Source: Alphaproteobacteria bacterium
GTDB lineage: Bacteria > Pseudomonadota > Alphaproteobacteria > Micropepsales > Micropepsaceae
NCBI GenBank assembly: GCA_947462105.1
Contig: CANHNJ010000001.1
Location: 1 to 64,000, forward strand
Direction of reading: 5' to 3'
Length of the DNA: 64,000 bases
Shown: positions 32,520 through 42,119 of the stretch, piece by piece
Numbering within the stretch: the stretch's first letter is position 1
Layout: each line of letters opens with the position of its first letter
Notes under the pieces: model-generated
What the model was told of the DNA's origin: nothing
The model's database searches: none
What the model saw: the letters and a program-made list of their open reading frames with translations, nothing else
Translations under genes and position numbers: made by a program

Positions 32520-35500
32520 ATGAGATATTTCATCGCCGCTGCATTCGTTTGCGCCGCCACGGCCGCGCAGGCACAAGGCGCGCCAAAATTGCAGCAGCAA
32601 TTCACCGCCCAGGTGCAGCCCTTCCTGGCGAAGAACTGCGCCGGTTGCCACAGCGGCGCAACGCCTGCGGGCGGGCTGGATCTCAAGTCGATCACATCGA
32701 TGGATCAGGTGACGGCGGATTTCGCGCGCTGGTCGCTGGCGGCGGATCGCGTCGCGGCCAATGAGATGCCGCCCAGGCCGATGGCGCCATTGCCCGCTGC
32801 GCTGACAAAGCCGTTCGTGGACTGGGTGCATGGCGTGCGTGCGGACGAACTGCGCAAGGGTGCGGGCGATCCCGGCATCGTGCTGGCGCGCCGCCTGTCC
32901 AACGCCGAGTACAACGCCACCATCCGAGACCTGACCGGACAGGATTTGCAGACGGCGAAACAATTCCCGGTCGATCCGGCCAACACGGCCGGCTTCGACA
33001 ATTCCGGCGAGTCGCTGACCATGTCGCCGGCGCTGCTGAACAAGTACCTGCAGGGCGCGCGCAGCATCGCTGACCATGCCGTGTTCACCAATGACGGCAT
33101 TGAATTCGCGCCGCACCCGATGCGGGTGGAAACCGACCGCGAGAAATATGCCATCCAGGAAATCCTGGCCTTCTATGCCGCCCAGCCCACCGACACGGCG
33201 AAGTATTTCGAGGCCGCCTGGCGCTATCGCCATCGTGCCGCGCTGGGCAATCCGAAGGCGACACTGGCGTCCACTGCCGCTGCCATGAAGGTCAGCGCCA
33301 AATACCTGCCGCTGGTCTGGGGCATCCTGAACGACAAGAACGCCATCGGTCCGGTGGCCAAGCTGCAGGCGATGTGGAACGCGCTGTCCGCGCCGTCCAA
33401 TCCTGCAGGCCTACCGGCGCAGACCGTTGCCATGCGCGATTTCGTGACGAAGATCCGCAGCCACACCGCCATGCAGTTCGCCGCGCCCGCAGTGCGCGGC
33501 CTGCCGGGCCAGGCGCAGCCGCTGCATGATTGGCGGCTGAAGCTTTACGCGGAAAATCATCGCAACAGCGATCCCGCCGCGCTGCGTGCCGACAACGAGC
33601 CCGCGCTGAAACGGGCTGACCCCGGCCGAATGCCCAACCTGCATGCCGACGCTTCGCCGCGCTGGGCCATCCTGATGAACAATGCCCGCATCGATGACGC
33701 CGACCTGGTCTATCCGGCAGGCCAGAAGGCGGCCTACCAGAAAGCCTTTGCGCGCTTCGCCTCGGTTTTCCCCGACACCTTCGTGGTCAGCGAGCGCGGC
33801 CGTTACTGGCCCGACAATTCAGAGGACCAGGGCCGTTTCCTGTCGGCGGGCTATCACAACACCGGCGGCTATTATCGCGATGACACGGCGCTGATGCAGT
33901 TGATCCTGGATCAGAAGGGCCAGCAGCAGCTCGATCGGTTGTGGTGGAATTTCGATTTCTATGCCGACCAGACCGCCGTCAACTGGACGCAGTATTTCCT
34001 CAACAATGCCGGTCAGGTCGATGGCAAGGGCGCGGAGTCCGGCCTGCCGCGTCCGGTGGGTCATCGCATCATCGACACCGCCGTGATCATGGAATTGCGC
34101 GACAAGCACCTCGCCAAGGCAAAAGCCGATCCGCGCAACGACATTGCCGAGGCCGTGAAGGCGATCAACTGGCACTTCGCCCGCAAGGATGCGACGCTGC
34201 GCAAGCTGGAGATGGCGCGCATTGCCGCCCAGCCGAAGCAGCTTGCCACGCTGCAGGCCTTTGCCGCCCGCGCCTGGCGCCGCCCGCTGACGCAGGCCGA
34301 GAAGACCAACCTGTCTGCCTATTACCGGACGCTGCGCACGAAAAACCAGCTTTCCCATGAAGACGCGCTGCGCGACTCCCTGGTGGGCGTGCTGATGTCC
34401 CCCGACTTCCTCTACCGCTTCGATCCCGGTGCGGCGCGCCTGGCTAAGGCGGGTGCGGGCAGTGACTTCGCCGCCCAGCCGATCAGCAGTACCGGGCTGG
34501 CCAGCCGTCTCAGTTACTTCCTGTGGTCGTCGATGCCCGATGCGCAACTGGCGCGGCACGGCGCGGCGGGCGATCTGAACAACCCGCAGGTGCTGCTGGC
34601 GCAGACCCGCCGCATGCTGAAGGATGGCCGCATGAAGGGGCTGGCGACTGAGTTCACCGGCAACTGGCTGGGCGTGCGCCAGTTCGAGACCGCCAACTCG
34701 GTGGACCGTGCCCGCTTCCCCGGCTTCGATGATGACCTGAAGTCGGCGATGTTCCAGGAGCCGGTGCGCTTTGTCGCCGACATGGTCGCCAATGACCGTT
34801 CGGTGCTCGACCTGCTCTATGGCGATTACACCTTCGTCAATGCGGCGCTGGCCGGGCATTACGGCATGCCGTCTGTCACCGGCGGCAACGACAACTGGGT
34901 GCGGGTGGACAATGCGGCGCGCTTCCAGCGTGGCGGCCTGCTGCCGATGGCGGTGTTCATGACGCAGAACTCGCCCGGCCTGCGCACCAGCCCGGTCAAG
35001 CGCGGTTCCTGGGTGGTGCAGAAGGTGCTGGGCATCAAGATCCCGCCGCCGCCGCCGGTGGTGCCGGAACTGCCCGCCGACGAAGCCAAGTCCGATCTTT
35101 CGGTGCGCGATACCCTGGCGCAGCATCGCGCCAATCCGCTCTGTGCTGGTTGCCATGCCCGTTTCGACTCGTTCGGCCTGGCGTTTGAAGGCTTCGGCCC
35201 GGTGGGCGAGGCGCGGACGAAAGATCTGGCGGGCCGTGCCGTCGATACCAGCGTACTTTTCCCCGGCGATGTGAAGGGTGAGGGCGTTTCCGGCCTGAAG
35301 TCCTTCATCAAGGATCACCGCCAGGACAATTTCGTCGACAATCTGAGCCGCAAGCTGGTCGCTTATGCGCTGGGCCGCTCGCTGCAATTGTCGGACGAAG
35401 GGCTGATCGACACGATGAAGGCCAACCTGAAAGCGAAGGACTATCGCTTCAGTGCCCTGGTCGAGACCATCGTGCTCAGCCCGCAATTCCGCGACCGCCG

Positions 35501-35582
35501 CGCCGCGCTGGTTACGGCCTCTACCCCCATGCCTGCGGGGCTTCTGCAGAAGATAAATTTCCAGAAGGAGAAATCCCGATGA
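32520..35582 (+). CDS. DUF1592/DUF1588 family haem-type exported protein
   Basis: A 1020-residue exported protein of the planctomycete-type cytochrome family (DUF1587-DUF1595-DUF1592-DUF1588-DUF1585 architecture). A signal peptide ends at AQAQ. A CxxCH haem site (C40-A-G-C43-H44) follows at once, then LARRLSNAEYNATIRDLTG, a landmark of the family. The C-terminal half has LSYFLWSSMPD and a second CxxCH (PLCAGCHARFDSFGLAFE). No ribosome site is obvious before the ATG. A partial copy of the GntR-site word (GTCTGAG) lies at 32444. The stop overlaps the DUF1552 start. Function is unknown; electron transfer linked to polymer oxidation has been suggested for such pairs only from context. Confidence 0.85.
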   Translation: MRYFIAAAFVCAATAAQAQGAPKLQQQFTAQVQPFLAKNCAGCHSGATPAGGLDLKSITSMDQVTADFARWSLAADRVAANEMPPRPMAPLPAALTKPFVDWVHGVRADELRKGAGDPGIVLARRLSNAEYNATIRDLTGQDLQTAKQFPVDPANTAGFDNSGESLTMSPALLNKYLQGARSIADHAVFTNDGIEFAPHPMRVETDREKYAIQEILAFYAAQPTDTAKYFEAAWRYRHRAALGNPKATLASTAAAMKVSAKYLPLVWGILNDKNAIGPVAKLQAMWNALSAPSNPAGLPAQTVAMRDFVTKIRSHTAMQFAAPAVRGLPGQAQPLHDWRLKLYAENHRNSDPAALRADNEPALKRADPGRMPNLHADASPRWAILMNNARIDDADLVYPAGQKAAYQKAFARFASVFPDTFVVSERGRYWPDNSEDQGRFLSAGYHNTGGYYRDDTALMQLILDQKGQQQLDRLWWNFDFYADQTAVNWTQYFLNNAGQVDGKGAESGLPRPVGHRIIDTAVIMELRDKHLAKAKADPRNDIAEAVKAINWHFARKDATLRKLEMARIAAQPKQLATLQAFAARAWRRPLTQAEKTNLSAYYRTLRTKNQLSHEDALRDSLVGVLMSPDFLYRFDPGAARLAKAGAGSDFAAQPISSTGLASRLSYFLWSSMPDAQLARHGAAGDLNNPQVLLAQTRRMLKDGRMKGLATEFTGNWLGVRQFETANSVDRARFPGFDDDLKSAMFQEPVRFVADMVANDRSVLDLLYGDYTFVNAALAGHYGMPSVTGGNDNWVRVDNAARFQRGGLLPMAVFMTQNSPGLRTSPVKRGSWVVQKVLGIKIPPPPPVVPELPADEAKSDLSVRDTLAQHRANPLCAGCHARFDSFGLAFEGFGPVGEARTKDLAGRAVDTSVLFPGDVKGEGVSGLKSFIKDHRQDNFVDNLSRKLVAYALGRSLQLSDEGLIDTMKANLKAKDYRFSALVETIVLSPQFRDRRAALVTASTPMPAGLLQKINFQKEKSR

Positions 35583-36904
35583 CCGGTTCTTACAGCCCCC
35601 ATGCCTTCTCCCGCCGCGCCGTCTTGCGCGGCTCCGGCTGTGCCATGGCACTGCCCTGGCTGGAATCGGTCGCCGCGATGGCGGCAGAGCCGGCGGCCGC
35701 CGATTTCCCCAAGCGCTTCGGCGTGATGTTCTTCGGCTGCGGTATCCATGAGGATCACTGGAGCGCCAGTGGCGAAGGCGCGTCGATGACGCTGTCGCGC
35801 ACGCTGCAGCCGCTGGAGGCGGTCAAGACCAAGATCAACGTGCTGGATGGTCTTTATGTGCCGTCGCTGGTGGGGCAGGGGATTCATCCCGGCCAGACCG
35901 GCTCCATCCTGTCTGGCGTGCCCATCGCCAAGGGCGCGCTGATCCATTCGGGCATCAGCGTCGACCAGATGATTGCCAACGCGGTCGGCCAGGACAATTC
36001 GCAGCAGAGCATCGTGCTGGCCTGCGACCAGCCCATGACCGGCTATCACGAGACCAATTTCAGCCTCGCCTATTCCTCGCACATTTCCTGGCAGACGCCG
36101 GATTCGCCGGTGCCGCTGGAAGTCTATCCCTCGCTGGCCTGGGACAGCCTGTTCGACAATCGCGGCAGCCTGCTCAATCTCTCGGTGCTGGATCGGGTCA
36201 AGGACCGCGCCACCGACCTGTCGCGGAAGGTTTCCAGCAGCGACCGCGCCAAGCTGGATGAATTCCTCACCAGCGTGCGCGATGTGGAAAAGCGCGTCGA
36301 AGTCATGCGCAATGTCAAGAACAATGCCGATGACGCCGCCCAGGCCCGGAACATGCAGGCGATCATGATGGATCGTCCCGCCAGCGGCCTGCCGGAAGAT
36401 TTGCGCGAACATACCAGACTGATGTGCGATATCATCGCCATCGCGTTCCAGACCAACAAGACCAGGGTCGCTTCGCTGATCACCACGCGCGACCTTTCGG
36501 CGATGTACTATCCCTTCCTCAATGTCTCGGAAGGTCACCACGCCGCCTCGCACAACAACAATTCCGACGGCTATGAGCGCATCGCCCGCTTCCACCTGTC
36601 CCAGTTCGCCTATTTGGCGCAGAAGCTGGACAGCATGAAGGAAGGCGAGGGCACGGTGCTGGATCATTCCTGCCTGATGTTCCTGTCCAACCTCTGGATC
36701 GGCCGTAATCACAACAACAGCCGTTTGCCGGTGGTGCTGGCCGGTGGCCTTGGCGGCACGCTCAAGACCGGGCGGGCGCTGAACTATCTCGCGTCCGGCG
36801 ATGAGAACCGTCGCATGCAGAGCCTCTACCTCTCGCTGATGGATCGCTATGGCGTGAAACTGGATAGTTTCGGCGACACGCGCGAAAGGCTGTCGTTGCT
36901 GTAA
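35579..36904 (+). CDS. DUF1552 protein, Tat-exported
   Basis: A 441-residue DUF1552 protein. The twin-arginine signal (FSRRAVLRGSGCAMALPWLES) predicts export as a folded protein. Typical segments are KRFGVMFFGCGIHEDHW, GIHPGQTGSILSG, SIVLACDQP, SLAWDSLF, SSDRAKLDEFLTSVRDVEKRV and EGHHAASHNN. DUF1552 genes nearly always follow DUF1592-type genes, as here with a 4-base ATGA overlap, so the two probably act as a periplasmic unit. The fold resembles DUF1501/sulfatase-like proteins, but the activity is unknown. Confidence 0.87.
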   Translation: MTGSYSPHAFSRRAVLRGSGCAMALPWLESVAAMAAEPAAADFPKRFGVMFFGCGIHEDHWSASGEGASMTLSRTLQPLEAVKTKINVLDGLYVPSLVGQGIHPGQTGSILSGVPIAKGALIHSGISVDQMIANAVGQDNSQQSIVLACDQPMTGYHETNFSLAYSSHISWQTPDSPVPLEVYPSLAWDSLFDNRGSLLNLSVLDRVKDRATDLSRKVSSSDRAKLDEFLTSVRDVEKRVEVMRNVKNNADDAAQARNMQAIMMDRPASGLPEDLREHTRLMCDIIAIAFQTNKTRVASLITTRDLSAMYYPFLNVSEGHHAASHNNNSDGYERIARFHLSQFAYLAQKLDSMKEGEGTVLDHSCLMFLSNLWIGRNHNNSRLPVVLAGGLGGTLKTGRALNYLASGDENRRMQSLYLSLMDRYGVKLDSFGDTRERLSLL

Positions 36905-36967
36905 CGGTTGCGGTCCCGCTTGCGCCTGCTATCCTCCGGGCAAATATAAAGAGCCTGGGGGATCTCC

Positions 36968-38053
36968 ATGAAATTTCGCCATCTGCTGACTTTGCCGCTG
37001 CTGCTGTGCGGCGTCGCCCTGGCCCAAAGTCCTGCAACGCCCCCGCCCGCCTCGCTGCTGGAGCTGGAATCGGCGTTGCAGGAAACGCCCAAGCGGCGCG
37101 AGGAGTTTCTCACCCCGCTCACCACCCAGGTGACCGAGCCCGCCTCCAACATGGCCACCGGCGTCAGTATCGACCGCTATATCGGCGAGGCCGACAAGTC
37201 GCCGTCGCGGCGCTGGCGCAACGTGATGTTCGTGCAGAACATCTTGCGCACCGGCGATCCCGATGTGGCCAGGCCTGGAAATCCCGGCGCGGTGCTGAAG
37301 AACAACCGCTCGATGGATCTGGGCACGCTGCCGGCGCGCAACATCACGCCGCTGACCGCCGCCACCGACCAGTTTATCCTCTATGTCGAAAGTGGTGCGG
37401 GCCGTCTCGATGACGCCACGGCCTATTGGGATCTGCGGCCCGGCGTCGCCGTGCTGGTGCCGCCCGGTGCCATGCACCGTTTTACCAACACTGGCGATGC
37501 GCCGCTGAAGATGCTGATCCTGACCCAGGCGCTGGATCCTGGCTTCGTGCCGCGCAAGGACATGCTGGTGCGCGACACCAATCTGATGGCGATGTCGGAA
37601 GAGAATGTGCACTGGTCGAACATGTCCAAATTCGTCTTCCAGGGAAATGACGGCATGGCCGGTGGCGGCCGCATCCTGCTGGTCTTTATGGGGCCGATGA
37701 CCATCGCGGGCCCGCATAGCCATGTCCCTAACACCGAAGAGATGTGGGTGAAGGTGACGAACGGCCCGGCCCTGATGCAGATGGGCAGCGAGATCCGTCC
37801 CTGGCGGCAGAATATGGGTATCGTCGCCCCGCCCAATGGCCGTACGGTTCATGCTGCACTCAACACCAGCAACCAGATCCAGCACTGGTTCTATTTTGGC
37901 GCCTTCCCGCCCAATCCGAATGCGGGTCGTGGCGGTGCTGGTCGTGGCGTGCAGCCTGCCGGGCCACCCAGCTTCGCGCAACAGGCGGCGCAGCGTTCCA
38001 CCGTGGCGGGTAAGCCGCTATCGACGCTGCCGCCCGACGCCTATCGCTGGTAG
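36968..38053 (+). CDS. Exported bicupin protein
   Basis: A 361-residue secreted protein with two cupin barrels. The signal peptide ends at VALAQ. The first barrel holds LRPGVAVLVPPGAMHRFTN and the second IAGPHSHVPNTEEMWVKV, with His-x-His and Glu metal ligands. The C-terminus has an AGRGGAGRG low-complexity segment and ends LPPDAYRW. The second cupin looks metal-competent; the first has a single conserved His. Gene position after the DUF1592/DUF1552 pair suggests a related role, possibly binding or oxidising a product. No specific reaction can be assigned. Confidence 0.78.
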   Translation: MKFRHLLTLPLLLCGVALAQSPATPPPASLLELESALQETPKRREEFLTPLTTQVTEPASNMATGVSIDRYIGEADKSPSRRWRNVMFVQNILRTGDPDVARPGNPGAVLKNNRSMDLGTLPARNITPLTAATDQFILYVESGAGRLDDATAYWDLRPGVAVLVPPGAMHRFTNTGDAPLKMLILTQALDPGFVPRKDMLVRDTNLMAMSEENVHWSNMSKFVFQGNDGMAGGGRILLVFMGPMTIAGPHSHVPNTEEMWVKVTNGPALMQMGSEIRPWRQNMGIVAPPNGRTVHAALNTSNQIQHWFYFGAFPPNPNAGRGGAGRGVQPAGPPSFAQQAAQRSTVAGKPLSTLPPDAYRW

Positions 38054-38298
38054 TCAGTATTCGCCCTGGATGTGACGGCTGACCGCCTTGGCGGGCAATT
38101 CGCCAAAGCGATAGCTGCGCAAGCATTCCAACCTTAGTTCTGCTGCCTTGTGCCAGACGACGCGAGCCCCACGGGACCGTGCGGCGTGTTGTCACCCGCT
38201 TCTCTTCTTTGCTGCACATGCCCACACATCAGAACTGGCTGGTACTCTAGCGGGGCAATAGTTTCTCGCGACTGGCGAGCATACTCAAAATTCGAAGA
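38054..38298. other. Region with unrecognised decayed reading frame
   Basis: No intact gene. On the minus strand an open frame of about 43 codons ends at 38054 (containing ELRLECLRSYRFGELP and ending HIQGEY) and reads like the tail of a real protein, but it has no start and no family match. It may be a small relic beside the ABC-permease fragment. Confidence 0.25.
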
Positions 38299-38607
38299 AT
38301 GTACCATTTTTTTAGTAATTCTCTGGCCAACCTGCTGTTGGGCTATACCTTCTCCATCATCGCAGAAAGCCAGTTTCAGGCGATGCAGATGATGACCTTC
38401 TGCCTGCTGCCCGCGATGCTGCTGTCAGGCTTCGTCTTCCCAGTCGCCGGCGTGCTGGTCTGGGGGCAGTATCTCGGCGAGGTGCTGCCCGCGACGCATT
38501 TCCTTCGCATCATTTGCGGCGTCATGCTCAAGAATACCGACATGGCGGAAATCTGGCCGAACCTCTGGCCGCTGCTGCTGTTTGTGTTCGGCAGGATCAG
38601 ATATTAA
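38299..38607 (+). pseudogene. C-terminal fragment of an ABC-2 type permease
   Basis: The frame reads NSLANLLLGYTFSIIAESQ, FQAMQMMTFCLLPAMLLSGF, VFPVAGVLVWGQYLGEVLP and ATHFLRIICGVMLKN, which is the last three membrane segments of YhhJ/YbhR-like ABC-2 exporters. The N-terminal two-thirds and the ATPase gene are missing, and the tail is lost after LLLFVFG. It is a relic, with AT-rich sequence immediately downstream. Confidence 0.8.
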
Positions 38608-38821
38608 ATAATATTTTTATTCTCTCAATCTGAGAGCAGAAAATCTTGCGCGAATAGACTGTTATTAGCCACCGGCCACCGAAACCGCGTTGTCGCTATG
38701 GCTGCCCTGCGGTTTCACTGCGCTGCACCTCCGGCCGGCTATAGTTCTGGAGGCTGGAATGTGATAAGAAAAAAAATACCCCAGAGTGGGTGGCGATCAA
38801 TGTTATTCCGGGTGGTGTCAT

Positions 38822-41800
38822 ATGCTGAAATCTAAGCAGTTTCTGCTTGGTGGATCCGCCACTCTGCTCATCACAGCGGCGACCTTCAGCGCGGCCGTCG
38901 CCCAGGACAATTCCGCACTGGATATCGAGGAGATCAGATCTTCTGCTTCTCGCATCGACCTCAAGGGCTTTGAAGCGCCCACCCCGGTCAGCGTCATCGG
39001 CATTGAGACCCTCAACCGCGACGCCAAGGTCAATGTCGGTGACCAGATCCGCGAACTGCCGCAGGTGCGCGGCGGCGCCGGCATCAACAGCGGCTCTAGC
39101 TCGCGCAACGTGGCTCAGGCCAACGCTGCAATCGACACCGTAGCCATCCGCGGTTTGGGCGCTAACCGCAACCTGGTGCTGATCGACCGCCAGCGCGTTG
39201 TCGCCTCCTCGATCCAGTCAAACGAAGTTGATATCGCAATGATCCCGTCCTCGGTGGTCCAGCGTGTGGACGTCGTGACCGGTGGCGCCTCCGCCGCCTG
39301 GGGCTCCGACGCGGTAACCGGCGTCATTAACCTGGTGCTCAATAAGACCTTCGAAGGATTCAAGGGTAGCGTTTCTTACGCTAACAAGACCGAAGTGCCG
39401 CACGGCCAGTACCGCGCTGAAGTGGCCTGGGGCAAAAGCTTCCTAGGCGGCAAGGGCCATGTAATGGCTGCCGCCAACTGGACCATCAGCAACGATGCCG
39501 TCTTCGCCGGCCAGCTCAAGCCCGAAAATCGCGCCTTTGTCTACAACCCCGCCTATTGCAACACGGTCAGCTATCCCACCGCGACCCCGACCGCGAGCGG
39601 CACCTGCTCCAGCCTCTCGAGCCAGCCGCTGCTCACCTATGCCTATCAGACTGGCAGTTCGACCTCTACCGGCGGTGGCCTGATCAACAGCCATGCCGCC
39701 GGCAACGCAGGCTCTGGCCTGGTCAAGGACGGTCTGAAGGGCCAGATGTTCGTTGGCCAGGACAAGACGGTAACGCAGTTCAACTACGGCACCGTCTACA
39801 ACAACTCTATCTGCTATAATGGATGTACCAACGACGCCACCACCGGCCTAACGCCCTGGGATCCGGTCCCCGCCGCGCCCTATCACAGCTCCAACTACTT
39901 CGCCCACTCCAGCTATAAGCTCACGCCGGATATCACGGCCTCCCTCCAACTGAACTATGCGAGCCTCTCCACCCGCACATTCGGTGGTGAACGCCTGAAC
40001 TCCGGCGTAGTTGTCTTTGCAGACAATCCATTTCTGCCAACTGAAATCGCGCAGCGCTTCGTCTGCCAGCCCGGCATCACCTCGGGCACCTGCGCGGCGG
40101 GTACCTCAGTGCTGTCGAACGGCTACAACCCCTTTACCTTCCAGAATGAAGCCGGCGCTGTCGGTTCGACTTATGCCTCGCTGGCCCAGCGCCAGGCCCG
40201 CCCGACCCAGAGCCTGACTATAGGCCTTGACTATCTCAACAACGCTGTCTCCACCGGTGCCAATTCGTCCGACCTCAAATCAAAGTGGACACTGGACAAT
40301 CTCTGCGATGCGATCGGCGTGCCCTGCTCCTATGCCAGCAAGGTGCTGTCGCGTGGCGTCTTCGGCTTGGATGGCGCCCTGGGTGATACCTTCACCTGGA
40401 ACGCCTATATCCAAACTGGCACGACACGCATTCGGCAATATGCGCCGCAGAACGCGATCAGTGCCCGCTTCAACAACGCCCAGGACGCTGTGCGCATCAC
40501 CTCGGGCAATGTCGGCACCTCGGGCCTGTCGATCGGCTCGATCCAGTGCCGCGGCCTGCTCAACCCGGCCGTGGCACAGCGGACCGCGGGCTTGCCCGTC
40601 GGCCAGGACGACATCGCCGGCTGCTCGCCTATGGATCCGTTCGGCTACCAGAATGTCTCTAACGCCGCCCGCATGTTTATCGAGCCGGGCCTGAACCCCG
40701 TGAAGACGGGCATTCAGCATTCCATCACCACCCAGTTGACGCAGAGCACGGGAGCGCTGTCAGTCTCGGGTGTGCTGCCCTGGGTTCTGCCGGCCGGCGA
40801 GATCGGCGTTGCCTTCGGCGGCGAATGGCGCCTGGAGCAGGGCTGGCAATCCACTCCCGACGTCCGCGCACTTAATGCGGGCTGGGGCGTTGGTAACATT
40901 GGCGCCTTCAAGGCCCATTACCATGTAGAGGAAGGCTTCGTGGAAGCCGACGTGCCCATCCTCAAGGACACGATCGTCAATACGCTCAACATAAGTCTCG
41001 GTGGTCGCCTCACCAGCTATTCCACAAGCGGCCTGGTCGAAACTTGGAAGGTCGGCATCAGCAGCCAGATCACGGATGATCTCCGCTTCCGTGGCACCTG
41101 GTCGTATGACATCCGCGCCCCCAACTTGTGGGACCTCTACTCACCCGGCGCCTACGGAGGCGGAACCTGCGCAGCCTTCCTGCCGGGCAGCACGGCTGGC
41201 AACAATCCCTGCTTCACCGTCACCGGCGGCAATGCCAACCTGAATCCGGAACGCGCCAACACGGCGTCAGCGGGCCTGGTCTTCACCCCGACATTCTTCG
41301 AGGGCTTCACCGCCTCGGTCGATTGGTACCAGATCCACCTGCATGGCGGCATCACCACGCCTAACTCGACGCTCATCCGCCAGCGCTGCCTGGCTGGCGA
41401 GCAGGTCTATTGCAACCAGATCAAGTTCCGCACCCCCGGTGACCAGACAACCCCGATCGATTTCATCTATTCGACCCGCGTCAATGCCGCCCTCTACACC
41501 ACTGCCGGTTTCGACGCTGCTATCGCCTATGGCTTCGACCTTTTCACTGGCACGATGGAAGTGTCGGCAAACGGCAACTATGTCTATGACTTTAGCCAGA
41601 ACCTGAACGGCGTTAATTTCAACGGCGCCGGTGGCACAAATTCGTATTACAGCGGCGGCCCCAAGTTCCAGGGTACGTTCTCGTTAAACTATCGCGAGGG
41701 TAACTGGACCTGGGGCGCGCAGACCCGCATTACTGGCGATTCCCTGATCGAGCTGGGCACCCAGGCCCAGCCTGGCCTGAAACTGCAGAGCCCGATCTAC

Positions 41801-42031
41801 TCCTTGGTCAATGGCCAGAACGTTCCGGTGGTCACCAATACCGACCGTCGCGACGACAGCATTCTTGGGGTCAACAATCTCAACGAGATCGAAGCCCCCC
41901 TGGACTTGCGCGTGCAGTATCGCTGGAGCAACAACGTTACCCTGTTCGGTGCACTGGATAACGTCCAGAACCTGCCGACTGACACCACTCTGCGCCGCGC
42001 CTACCGTATGGGCGTCCGCTTTAACTACTAA
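38822..42031 (+). CDS. TonB-dependent outer-membrane receptor
   Basis: A 1069-residue receptor. A signal peptide ends at SAAVAQ, and the plug contains FEAPTPVSVIGIETL and VVTGGASAAWGSDAVTGVIN. The C-terminal barrel ends MGVRFNY. Paralogous to the receptor at 10156, with matching plug and barrel landmarks. The TonB-box region reads LDIEEIRSSASRI, lacking the usual hydrophobic VVTG-type core, which may weaken TonB contact. The ATG at 38822 has a GGGTGG upstream; an ATG at 38786 would add residues before the signal. The 214-base upstream region is AT-rich near 38600 and contains a CTCTCA/TGAGAG hairpin. A terminator follows. Confidence 0.92.
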   Translation: MLKSKQFLLGGSATLLITAATFSAAVAQDNSALDIEEIRSSASRIDLKGFEAPTPVSVIGIETLNRDAKVNVGDQIRELPQVRGGAGINSGSSSRNVAQANAAIDTVAIRGLGANRNLVLIDRQRVVASSIQSNEVDIAMIPSSVVQRVDVVTGGASAAWGSDAVTGVINLVLNKTFEGFKGSVSYANKTEVPHGQYRAEVAWGKSFLGGKGHVMAAANWTISNDAVFAGQLKPENRAFVYNPAYCNTVSYPTATPTASGTCSSLSSQPLLTYAYQTGSSTSTGGGLINSHAAGNAGSGLVKDGLKGQMFVGQDKTVTQFNYGTVYNNSICYNGCTNDATTGLTPWDPVPAAPYHSSNYFAHSSYKLTPDITASLQLNYASLSTRTFGGERLNSGVVVFADNPFLPTEIAQRFVCQPGITSGTCAAGTSVLSNGYNPFTFQNEAGAVGSTYASLAQRQARPTQSLTIGLDYLNNAVSTGANSSDLKSKWTLDNLCDAIGVPCSYASKVLSRGVFGLDGALGDTFTWNAYIQTGTTRIRQYAPQNAISARFNNAQDAVRITSGNVGTSGLSIGSIQCRGLLNPAVAQRTAGLPVGQDDIAGCSPMDPFGYQNVSNAARMFIEPGLNPVKTGIQHSITTQLTQSTGALSVSGVLPWVLPAGEIGVAFGGEWRLEQGWQSTPDVRALNAGWGVGNIGAFKAHYHVEEGFVEADVPILKDTIVNTLNISLGGRLTSYSTSGLVETWKVGISSQITDDLRFRGTWSYDIRAPNLWDLYSPGAYGGGTCAAFLPGSTAGNNPCFTVTGGNANLNPERANTASAGLVFTPTFFEGFTASVDWYQIHLHGGITTPNSTLIRQRCLAGEQVYCNQIKFRTPGDQTTPIDFIYSTRVNAALYTTAGFDAAIAYGFDLFTGTMEVSANGNYVYDFSQNLNGVNFNGAGGTNSYYSGGPKFQGTFSLNYREGNWTWGAQTRITGDSLIELGTQAQPGLKLQSPIYSLVNGQNVPVVTNTDRRDDSILGVNNLNEIEAPLDLRVQYRWSNNVTLFGALDNVQNLPTDTTLRRAYRMGVRFNY

Positions 42032-42055
42032 GCGGGTTCCGCTTGCCGTCTTCAG

Positions 42056-42083
42056 CCCCGGGTCGTGAGGCCCGGGGTTTTTT
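42056..42083 (+). terminator. Rho-independent terminator
   Basis: CCCCGGG and CCCGGGG pair around an 8-base loop and are followed by TTTTTT. It ends the receptor gene, so the porin downstream needs its own promoter. Confidence 0.9.
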
Positions 42084-42119
42084 CTTGCCCTGATCGCGCC
42101 CCTCCCGTATGCGATATTC

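Noticed and set aside
33819-35651. A 610-codon minus-strand open frame
   Set aside because: Antisense to the DUF1592 gene, no recognisable domain.
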